Below, piece after piece: positions 57,680-64,000 of a DNA stretch of 64,000 nt. Below the pieces are notes generated by a model, which was given only the letters and a program-made list of their open reading frames with translations, had not been told where the DNA came from and ran no database searches. The stretch comes from Mannheimia haemolytica (GTDB lineage Bacteria; Pseudomonadota; Gammaproteobacteria; Enterobacterales; Pasteurellaceae). Within the stretch, counting starts at the first letter, position 1. Every line of letters starts with the position of its first letter. The stretch covers positions 23,550-87,549 of the forward strand of contig NZ_SMAC01000011.1 of the NCBI RefSeq assembly GCF_004342115.1. The letters run 5' to 3'. The translations under genes were made by a program, and so were the position numbers.

Positions 57680-59218
57680 ATGCTTATTGGTGTACCAAGA
57701 GAGCTGTTAGACGGTGAAACTCGAGTGGCGGCAACGCCAAAAACCGTTGAGCAGATCAAAAAACTTGGCTTTGACGTACTTGTGGAACAAGACGCAGGTT
57801 TTAAAGCCAGTTTTGAAGATAATGCATTTTTAAATGCAGGTGCAAATATCGGCACACAACAAGAAGTTTGGAATGCAGACATTATTTTTAAAGTGAATGC
57901 GCCGACAGAAGCTGAAATTGAGTTAATCAAAGAAGGGGTAACCTTAGTCAGCTTTATTTGGCCGGCACAAAATCCACAATTGATGGAAAAATTGCAGTCT
58001 AAGAAAATTAATGTGTTGGCAATGGACGCTGTGCCTCGTATTTCCCGTGCCCAAGCTCTCGATGCTTTAAGTTCGATGGCAAATATTTCGGGTTACCGTG
58101 CGGTGATCGAAGCGGCAAACGCTTTTGGTAGCTTCTTTACTGGGCAAATTACCGCAGCAGGTAAAGTACCACCGGCAAAAGTGTTGGTAATTGGAGCCGG
58201 TGTTGCTGGCTTGGCTGCAATCGGGGCGGCAAATAGCCTGGGGGCGATTGTGCGTGCCTTTGACTCTCGCCCTGAAGTAAAAGAGCAAGTTAAATCAATG
58301 GGGGCTGATTTCCTCGAAATTGATTTTGAAGAAGAAGGTGGTTCAGGTGACGGCTATGCGAAAGTGATGTCGGAAGAGTTTAACCGTCGTGCAATGGCGT
58401 TATATGCCGAGCAAGCCAAAGAGGTGGATATTATTATTACCACCGCTGCCATTCCGGGCAAACCTGCTCCTCGTTTAATCACTAAAGAGATGGTTGATTC
58501 AATGAAACCGGGTTCAGTGATTGTTGATTTAGCCGCTGCAACCGGTGGTAACTGTGAATACACCAAAGCCGGCGAGATTGTGGTGACCGATAATCAAGTG
58601 AAAGTGATTGGCTATACCGATTTTCCTGCACGTTTACCAACGCAATCTTCGCAACTTTATGGTACTAACTTGGTGAATTTACTCAAACTGTTAGCACCAA
58701 ATAAAGATGGTCAAATTGAGATTAATTTTGATGATGTAGTGTTGCGTGGCGTAACGGTGGTGCGTGACGGCGAATTAACTTGGCCGGCTCCGCCGATTCA
58801 AGTATCTGCCCAACCGCAAAAACAAGCAGCCGCACCACAAGCGGTCAAAAAAGAGGAAAAACCTGCAGACCCTCGAGTGAAATATGGCGTGATGGCAGCA
58901 GCAGGCGTGCTGTTCCTATGGCTTGCATCTGTGGCTCCGGCAGCGTTTTTATCGCATTTTACCGTATTCGTTCTCGCTTGTGTGGTAGGGTATTATGTGG
59001 TTTGGAACGTCAGCCACGCACTACATACCCCATTAATGGCGGTAACAAATGCGATTTCAGGGATTATCATCGTAGGTGCGGTATTACAAATTGCCCAACC
59101 GACCGGTAATTTCTTTATTGATATTTTGGCATTTATTGCGATTTTGGTTGCCAGCATCAATATTTTTGGTGGCTTTAAAGTAACGCAACGTATGCTTGCA
59201 ATGTTTAGAAAAGGTTAA
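57680..59218 (+). CDS. pntA: NAD(P) transhydrogenase subunit alpha
   Basis: PntAB uses the proton gradient to move hydride from NADH to NADP+. The 512-residue alpha subunit (E. coli 510) starts [20 protein letters not shown], has the NAD-binding fold with [20 protein letters not shown] near 172, an Ala/Pro/Gln/Lys-rich linker (about 375-395) and four membrane helices (about 405-505). A CAGGAG ribosome binding site precedes the ATG. pntB follows by 14 bp. Confidence 0.97.
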   Translation: MLIGVPRELLDGETRVAATPKTVEQIKKLGFDVLVEQDAGFKASFEDNAFLNAGANIGTQQEVWNADIIFKVNAPTEAEIELIKEGVTLVSFIWPAQNPQLMEKLQSKKINVLAMDAVPRISRAQALDALSSMANISGYRAVIEAANAFGSFFTGQITAAGKVPPAKVLVIGAGVAGLAAIGAANSLGAIVRAFDSRPEVKEQVKSMGADFLEIDFEEEGGSGDGYAKVMSEEFNRRAMALYAEQAKEVDIIITTAAIPGKPAPRLITKEMVDSMKPGSVIVDLAAATGGNCEYTKAGEIVVTDNQVKVIGYTDFPARLPTQSSQLYGTNLVNLLKLLAPNKDGQIEINFDDVVLRGVTVVRDGELTWPAPPIQVSAQPQKQAAAPQAVKKEEKPADPRVKYGVMAAAGVLFLWLASVAPAAFLSHFTVFVLACVVGYYVVWNVSHALHTPLMAVTNAISGIIIVGAVLQIAQPTGNFFIDILAFIAILVASINIFGGFKVTQRMLAMFRKG

Positions 59219-59232
59219 GGAGAAACGAAACT

Positions 59233-60678
59233 ATGTCTTTTGGATTTGTGACTGCTGCGTACATTATTGCAGCTATTCTCTTTATTATGAGCTTAGCCGG
59301 TCTTTCTAAACACGAAACCGCCAAAGCAGGTTGTTGGTATGGGATTGTGGGTATGGCGATTGCTTTAGTGGCAACCATTTTCGGCCCGCAATCACATGGC
59401 ACGATTTGGATCTTAATCGCAATGGCAATCGGTGGATTCATCGGAGTGAAAAAAGCCCTAAAAGTAGAAATGACCGAAATGCCTGAATTAGTGGCAATTC
59501 TACACAGCTTTGTCGGTTTAGCAGCGGTATTGGTTGGTTTTAACAGCTACGGACTTCATACCAATGCATTAATGCCTGCAAATTTAGATGAAACTGCACA
59601 AGCGGCATTTTTAGCGGAACAAGCCACTCTTGCCAATATCCACAATGTGGAAGTGTTCTTAGGTATTTTCATTGGTGCGGTAACCTTCTCCGGTTCATTG
59701 GTTGCCTTTGGTAAACTAAGCGGTAAATTATTTGGTCGTAAAGTCTCTTCTGCAGCACTGAATATTCCACATAAACACAAATGGAATTTGGCAGCCATTA
59801 TCGTTTCTGTTTTTTTGATGATCGTGTTTTTAAATAATCCGCACAATATCTTCCCTGTGCTGATTATGACAATTATTGCGTTAGTCTTCGGCTGGCACTT
59901 AGTTTCTTCTATTGGTGGGGCGGATATGCCGGTGGTAGTTTCAATGCTGAATTCTTATTCAGGTTGGGCAGCCGCAGCGGCAGGCTTTATGCTAAGCAAC
60001 GATTTATTAATCGTAACCGGTGCATTAGTGGGATCATCAGGTGCTATCCTTTCTTATATTATGTGTAAAGCAATGAACCGCTCATTCATTAGCGTGATTG
60101 CCGGTGGTTTTGGCAATGAAGTTCAGTCTGGCAAAGGTGATGAAGAATACGGTGAATACCGTGAAACGACAGCCGAAGAAGTGGCAGAAATGCTGAAAAA
60201 TGCAAGCTCTGTGATCATCACGCCGGGTTATGGTATGGCAGTGGCTCAAGCACAATATCCGGTAGCGGAAATCACCGCAAAATTGCGTGAAAAAGGCGTG
60301 AATGTGCGTTTTGGTATTCACCCTGTGGCAGGGCGTTTACCGGGGCATATGAACGTATTATTGGCGGAAGCGAAAGTACCTTATGATGTAGTGCTGGAGA
60401 TGGACGAAATCAATGACGATTTTGAAGAAACCGATGTGGTATTGGTAATCGGTGCAAACGATACCGTAAACCCTGCTGCATTAGACGACCCATCAAGCCC
60501 TATTGCTGGAATGCCGGTGCTTGAAGTATGGAAAGCACAAAATGTTATCGTGTTCAAACGTTCAATGGCAGTAGGCTACGCCGGTGTGCAAAACCCACTG
60601 TTCTTTAAAGAAAATACCCAAATGCTATTTGGTGATGCAAAAGAACGTGTTGATGATATTTTACGGGCGTTAAATTAA
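59233..60678 (+). CDS. pntB: NAD(P) transhydrogenase subunit beta
   Basis: The beta subunit completes the membrane channel and holds the NADP-binding domain. The 481-residue protein (E. coli 462) has about nine membrane helices (to about residue 265), then domain III with [40 protein letters not shown] and [15 protein letters not shown]. It follows pntA in the same transcript and ends at a strong terminator. Confidence 0.97.
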   Translation: MSFGFVTAAYIIAAILFIMSLAGLSKHETAKAGCWYGIVGMAIALVATIFGPQSHGTIWILIAMAIGGFIGVKKALKVEMTEMPELVAILHSFVGLAAVLVGFNSYGLHTNALMPANLDETAQAAFLAEQATLANIHNVEVFLGIFIGAVTFSGSLVAFGKLSGKLFGRKVSSAALNIPHKHKWNLAAIIVSVFLMIVFLNNPHNIFPVLIMTIIALVFGWHLVSSIGGADMPVVVSMLNSYSGWAAAAAGFMLSNDLLIVTGALVGSSGAILSYIMCKAMNRSFISVIAGGFGNEVQSGKGDEEYGEYRETTAEEVAEMLKNASSVIITPGYGMAVAQAQYPVAEITAKLREKGVNVRFGIHPVAGRLPGHMNVLLAEAKVPYDVVLEMDEINDDFEETDVVLVIGANDTVNPAALDDPSSPIAGMPVLEVWKAQNVIVFKRSMAVGYAGVQNPLFFKENTQMLFGDAKERVDDILRALN

Positions 60679-60686
60679 ATTTAAAT

Positions 60687-60714
60687 AAAAAAGCGAACAT
60701 AAGTTCGCTTTTTT
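60687..60714. terminator. bidirectional terminator between pntB and metR
   Basis: AAAAAAGCGAA and TTCGCTTTTTT form an 11-bp perfect stem with a 6-nt loop in the 66-bp gap of convergent genes. Confidence 0.92.
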
Positions 60715-60744
60715 GTGCTTAGGCTAACATAAATTGTTAATTTT

Positions 60745-61671
60745 TTACTCTAATACCATCAATCCGGGAAGAGTCGCAAAACTCTGCGATTTTACGGTAT
60801 CATGGAAATCATCTAAGTAGGCTAGGGTAGCATCGGCTTCTCGAATAGCGCCATAAAGGGTGCTATATAGTCCTTGCTGAGTTATTTTTCTTGCCACCAC
60901 ATACCCCCTATCTAAATATGGTTTAACCGCCCAATAAGGTAGTGCAGCAATGCCTCGCCGACTTGCTACTAGCTGAATAATAGCAATAGTTAACTCACTA
61001 TTACGCCGAGTAACTTTGATGCCAGCAGGGCCTAATATTTTTCGCAGTAAATCTAGCATATCATCAGGTACTGGATAGGTAATTAATGTCTCATCTTTAA
61101 AATCTTCAGCTTCCCATACATCTTTTGTGGCAAGAGGGTGATCTTTAGAGCAAATAGCTACCATTTCATATGAAAAGAGAGGTTTGTATATAATACCAGC
61201 ACTATCTTCCTCTTCAGCGACAATTGCCAGATCTGCACGATGGCTTAATAGCAAACCAACCGTATCAGTATGGAAACCCGATACGATATCTAATTCAACT
61301 AGAGGCCAATGTTGACGGAAAGTATCCATTGCCGGCATTAGCCAATCAAAACAGGTATGGCATTCTACTGCAACACGTACCTCTCCGACTTCTCCTTGTT
61401 TCACTCGGGCTAAATCTAATTCAGCCTCAATGACTTTGGGCAAAATATCGTAGGCCAACTTAATTAAACGTTCGCCAGCTGGTGTAAAGCGAATAGGGGA
61501 GCTTTTTCGCTCAAATAGCGTAAGATCATACTGTTCTTCCAGTAATTTTATTTGGTGTGAAAGTGCGGATTGTGTTAAATGGACACGCTTTGCTGCAAGA
61601 GATACGCTACCGCTCTCTTTTAATGCGATTAATGTCCGCAAATGGCGGATTTCAAGAAAAATCGGTTTCAT
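60745..61671 (-). CDS. metR: LysR-type regulator MetR
   Basis: MetR activates methionine-synthesis genes (metE, metH) with homocysteine as cofactor. The 308-residue protein has an N-terminal winged HTH (about 5-62: IRHLRTLIALKESGSVSLAA, TQSALSHQIKLLE) and an effector-binding domain with VAVECHTCFDWLMPAMDTFR and AIIQLVASRRGIAALPYWAV, close to E. coli MetR (IAIECHSC, LIQMVAARMGIAALPHW). The met target genes are not in this window; asd lies upstream in the same direction, also in the methionine/lysine/threonine pathway. Confidence 0.9.
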   Translation of the reverse strand: MKPIFLEIRHLRTLIALKESGSVSLAAKRVHLTQSALSHQIKLLEEQYDLTLFERKSSPIRFTPAGERLIKLAYDILPKVIEAELDLARVKQGEVGEVRVAVECHTCFDWLMPAMDTFRQHWPLVELDIVSGFHTDTVGLLLSHRADLAIVAEEEDSAGIIYKPLFSYEMVAICSKDHPLATKDVWEAEDFKDETLITYPVPDDMLDLLRKILGPAGIKVTRRNSELTIAIIQLVASRRGIAALPYWAVKPYLDRGYVVARKITQQGLYSTLYGAIREADATLAYLDDFHDTVKSQSFATLPGLMVLE

Positions 61672-61717
61672 AATTTATTCATCTAAAAGTGAAAAAAGAT
61701 GAAAATAATTATAACAA

Positions 61718-61764
61718 ACAAGCGGTCAAATTCTGCAAAAAATTTGCAAAATCCAACCGCTTGT
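61718..61764. repeat. inverted uptake-signal pair between asd and metR
   Basis: ACAAGCGGT (61718-61726) and ACCGCTTGT (61756-61764), both perfect, with a 29-nt A/T-rich loop containing two TTGCAAA-type tails. This is the textbook Apl-type uptake signal in both orientations. Confidence 0.85.
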
Positions 61765-61780
61765 ATAGAGCAGTGGCGAA

Positions 61781-62896
61781 TTATTGGGTTAATTGAACTA
61801 AAATGCGGCGAACAGGCTCTGCTGCACCCCATAATAATTGGTCACCTACGGTAAATGCAGCTAAGTATTCTCCACCCATCGCTAATTTACGCAAGCGACC
61901 AACCGGCACGCTCAATGTACCGGTCACTTTCGCCGGGGTTAATTCACGCAATGTGGTTTCTTTGTCGTTTGGAATTACTTTCACCCATTCATTGTGGGCA
62001 GCAATAATTTGCTCGATTTCCGCTAACGGAATATCTTTTTTCAGCTTAATTGTGAATGCTTGGCTGTGGCAGCGTAATGCTCCAATACGCACGCATAAAC
62101 CATCAACTGGAATTGGGTTATCGCTTAAACCTAAAATTTTATTAGTTTCTGCATAACCTTTCCACTCTTCTTTAGTTTGCCCGGTTTCCGGTAATAATTT
62201 ATCAATCCAAGGAATTAAGCTACCGCCCAATGCCGCACCGAAGTTCTCGGTTGGGAAGTCTTCCGCACGCATTTTAGCCGTAACTTTACGTTCAATCTCT
62301 AAAATAGAAGAGGCAGGATTTGCTAATTCAGCTTTTACGCTATCTTCTAATTCACCCATTTGAGAAAGCAATTCACGCATATTTTTCGCACCGGCACCGG
62401 AAGCGGCTTGGTAAGTTGCTACAGAAACCCACTCGACCAAATCTTTCTCAAATAAACCACCGATAGCCATTAGCATTAGGCTTACGGTACAGTTTCCGCC
62501 TACAAATGTTTTAATGCCGTTTTTTAAGCCTTCTGAAATCACATGTTGGTTCACCGGGTCTAATACGATAATAGCATCGTCTTTCATACGTAATGCAGAA
62601 GCCGCATCAATCCAATAGCCGTTCCAACCGGTTTCTTTTAATTTTGGATAGACTTCATTTGTATAATCACCACCTTGGCAAGTTACGATAATGTCTAATT
62701 TTTTTAATTCTTCAATGTCAAAGGCGTTTTTTAATTCGCCGGCATCTTTTCCGCCAAAAACAGGGGCTTTTTGACCCGCTTGTGAAGTAGTGAAAAAAAC
62801 AGGGTTGATATTGGCGAAGTTATTTTCTTCAACCATACGATCCATTAAGACCGAACCGACCATACCACGCCAACCGATAAAACCTACATTTTGCAT
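61781..62896 (-). CDS. asd: aspartate-semialdehyde dehydrogenase
   Basis: Asd makes aspartate semialdehyde, the branch point to lysine/diaminopimelate, threonine and methionine. The 371-residue protein (E. coli 367) has [20 protein letters not shown] with the NADP loop, the catalytic Cys in [11 protein letters not shown] (C136) and [17 protein letters not shown] with the catalytic His region. I start at 62896; an in-frame ATG at 62995 would add 33 residues, outside the family length, reaching into A/T-rich promoter sequence. No lysine riboswitch is apparent upstream. Confidence 0.97.
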   Translation of the reverse strand: MQNVGFIGWRGMVGSVLMDRMVEENNFANINPVFFTTSQAGQKAPVFGGKDAGELKNAFDIEELKKLDIIVTCQGGDYTNEVYPKLKETGWNGYWIDAASALRMKDDAIIVLDPVNQHVISEGLKNGIKTFVGGNCTVSLMLMAIGGLFEKDLVEWVSVATYQAASGAGAKNMRELLSQMGELEDSVKAELANPASSILEIERKVTAKMRAEDFPTENFGAALGGSLIPWIDKLLPETGQTKEEWKGYAETNKILGLSDNPIPVDGLCVRIGALRCHSQAFTIKLKKDIPLAEIEQIIAAHNEWVKVIPNDKETTLRELTPAKVTGTLSVPVGRLRKLAMGGEYLAAFTVGDQLLWGAAEPVRRILVQLTQ

Positions 62897-63270
62897 TGTG
62901 TTTGCTCCTAAAAATGATGTTATAAAGATTGTGAATAAATACAGGATTTTAGTGCAAAAATCAATGTTTTTTATTGATTTGCAAAGTTTTGACAAAATTT
63001 AACCGCTATTGTTAAAATAAAACATCGATTATGGTGTATTTTTGGAAATAAATAGAATCTTATAAATAGGGAAATGCTCACAATTTATGCATTCCAATTG
63101 TGGTCTAATCAATAAATTTTGCCGATATATCGATAGGAAGTAGATGTAATTACCTAAAGTTTGATCTAGGTTAGTTAAATGGGAGGTTTTTAACTATTAT
63201 TTCTAATACTTTTATTTTAAGCTTTACAGTAATGAATGAGTTTATTTTACATTTTACAAAGGAACATTCT
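62897..63270. other. 374-bp A/T-rich spacer, asd promoter side and leader of the orphan gene
   Basis: There is no gene here. On the plus strand TTGACA (62989-62994) and TAAAAT (63013-63018, 18-bp spacing) form a strong-looking promoter toward the gene at 63271, leaving a leader of about 245 nt. The leader holds a weak 7-bp hairpin (CACAATT at 63079, AATTGTG at 63096) and the imperfect inverted repeat ACCTAAA...TAGGT near 63155-63172. No known riboswitch motif is visible. Confidence 0.55.
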
Positions 63271-63576
63271 ATGTCTAAGTTAAACAAATTATTATCGAGA
63301 AAAACATCGCGTAAAATTATTCCTGAGCAAGTTAATTTTGACATTAACTTGCCTATCTATATCCCGCTGTTTTTATCAGATAAGACAGCGAAAATTCAAG
63401 CAGTATGGGAGTTAGAACAAGAAAATGGTGAGCGTGATGCTGGCGCTGTAAAGCGAAATCGTATTCAGTTTAGATACTTGCCAGAAGGGGTACATAAATT
63501 AACATTAATTGTTGGTACGCCTTTATTATCAAAAGGAAGTAAGGTTTATCAATGCCTAATTAAAGTTAATAAATAA
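63271..63576 (+). CDS. orphan 101-residue protein of unknown function
   Basis: The chain begins MSKLNKLLSRKTSRKIIPEQ and is basic at the N-terminus, then beta-rich (IYIPLFLSDKTAKIQAVWEL, HKLTLIVGTPLLSKGSKVYQ). No signal peptide, membrane helix or known motif is seen. AAGGAACATTCT lies before the ATG at 63271; an ATG at 63232 would add 13 residues and seems less likely. It has its own promoter upstream, a low-GC composition and no operon partner. Family not recognised; possibly limited to Pasteurellaceae. Confidence 0.6.
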   Translation: MSKLNKLLSRKTSRKIIPEQVNFDINLPIYIPLFLSDKTAKIQAVWELEQENGERDAGAVKRNRIQFRYLPEGVHKLTLIVGTPLLSKGSKVYQCLIKVNK

Positions 63577-63618
63577 TATTAACTTTATGTTGTGATCGTA
63601 TTTATGTGTATATTGTAA

Positions 63619-63792
63619 AACAGAAACCATTTTAAAAATAGCAAACACCCTGGTGAGGGTAGTTTAAAAGAAATCAAAGATAAATTACGTCAACATAGTA
63701 ATTTAGAAAGAAGTATAATATATTATTTATACAATATTTTTAAAATTTTGATTTTACCACTACATTTATTTATGTTTATTTTTATGAAATAA
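63619..63792 (+). pseudogene. possible 3' remnant of a membrane-protein gene
   Basis: The frame is open for 57 codons, NRNHFKNSKHPGEGSLKEIK and on, with a charged helix (KDKLRQHSNLER) then a hydrophobic stretch ending FMFIFMK and a TAA, directly followed by a terminator. It has no start codon before the last residues and a stop (63616-63618) just upstream, so it looks like the decayed end of a gene. The evidence is coding-like composition only. Confidence 0.3.
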
Positions 63793-63793
63793 T

Positions 63794-63828
63794 AAAAGCC
63801 TTGAAATATTTATTTTCAAGGCTTTTTT
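63794..63828 (+). terminator. rho-independent terminator
   Basis: AAAAGCCTTGAAA and TTTCAAGGCTTTT form a 13-bp perfect stem with a 7-nt loop, followed by TT. It ends the orphan/remnant region. Confidence 0.9.
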
Positions 63829-64000
63829 ACTATATCTATAATACTATAGAATTTTAATTTGGTGCCTGGGAGAGATCTGAATTTAATAGCTTTAAGTATT
63901 GATAAATAAGGTTTCTTTATAATTTGATTTTTCAGGATATAACTAAAATCCAAAGTGCCTTATTAATTAGGTTATTTTATAAACAGATATTTCGAGCTAT

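Larger units (their letters stand above)
63577..64000. other. 424-bp end region with a gene remnant and terminator, no intact gene
   Basis: A/T-rich sequence. It contains a 5'-truncated reading frame (63619-63792) and a terminator (63794-63828). Between 63829 and 64000 I see no gene, only scattered hairpin-forming A/T tracts. Confidence 0.6.

Noticed and set aside
62897..63000. Lysine riboswitch or attenuator upstream of asd
   Set aside because: No conserved lysine-riboswitch core or paired terminator structure is visible; only A/T-rich promoter sequence and an uptake-like CCGCT.
63860..63886. Sequence whose reverse complement (TTCAGATCTCTCCC then AGGCACCA) looks like a tRNA 3' end
   Set aside because: It is one base short of a proper acceptor/T-stem, the T-loop lacks its conserved A, and no cloverleaf is found upstream. 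A chance match or a very decayed attachment remnant.

Overview
The window is chromosomal DNA of a member of the Pasteurellaceae in the Actinobacillus/Mannheimia branch. The main reason is that the uptake-signal core ACAAGCGGT, usually extended by an A/T tract ending in TTGCAAA, recurs throughout on both strands. This is the Apl-type signal, not the Haemophilus type. Protein content (four-gene apf/pil type IV pilus locus, PilA, FruB with extra HPr, BamA/D15 cluster, glgBXCAP) agrees. Species cannot be fixed from the sequence alone; Mannheimia or Actinobacillus is most likely. Almost all of the window is core genome. There is no prophage, insertion sequence, CRISPR array or tRNA that I can support.

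Layout. 1-2.3 kb: a partial TSUP transporter coupled to proB, then folA and a small membrane protein. 2.3-8.5 kb: radA divergent from pilABCD-coaE-yacG, with a competence-type CRP-S site between them. 8.5-12.8 kb: leuS-lptE-holA (minus strand). 12.9-17.8 kb: an unassigned overlapping gene pair, serS, smpB, a HigBA-like toxin-antitoxin pair and ycjX; two loci here carry composite inverted hairpin repeats. 17.9-24.4 kb: ygiF-like CYTH gene, a secreted protein, yoaH, truC, yqcC, trpCF, a 26-residue membrane peptide and mnmC. 24.4-33.0 kb: the envelope operon uppS-cdsA-rseP-bamA-skp-lpxD-fabZ-lpxA. 33.2-36.9 kb: gloB, 4.5S RNA (ffs), bioB and pckA. 37.2-41.7 kb: ftsB-ispD-ispF, lemA with two TPM-domain genes, and rarD. 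41.8-42.5 kb: an unassigned two-gene operon. 42.6-46.7 kb: fruBKA, divergent from glgBXCAP (47-56.7 kb). 56.8-64 kb: trmJ, pntAB, metR, asd, and an orphan gene in a sparse A/T-rich end.

How the genes work together: one cluster supplies outer-membrane building (LpxA/D, FabZ, BamA, Skp, RseP, LptE), one supplies isoprenoid and undecaprenyl precursors (IspD, IspF, UppS), and the fru and glg operons face each other across a spacer with two CRP-like sites, which suggests joint carbon-state control.

Most interesting: at 42443-42464 there is a near-perfect CRP-S (Sxy-dependent competence) site about 60 bp upstream of the predicted start of transcription of an overlapping two-gene operon of unknown function (164 and 36 residues; 41780-42381, minus strand). 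The only other such site I see lies in front of the pilus operon. This suggests an uncharacterised competence-regulon operon. Other candidates are an unassigned toxin-antitoxin-like pair at 13012-13543 and several proteins too small to be called routinely (yoaH, a YnhF-like peptide and the 36-residue protein).
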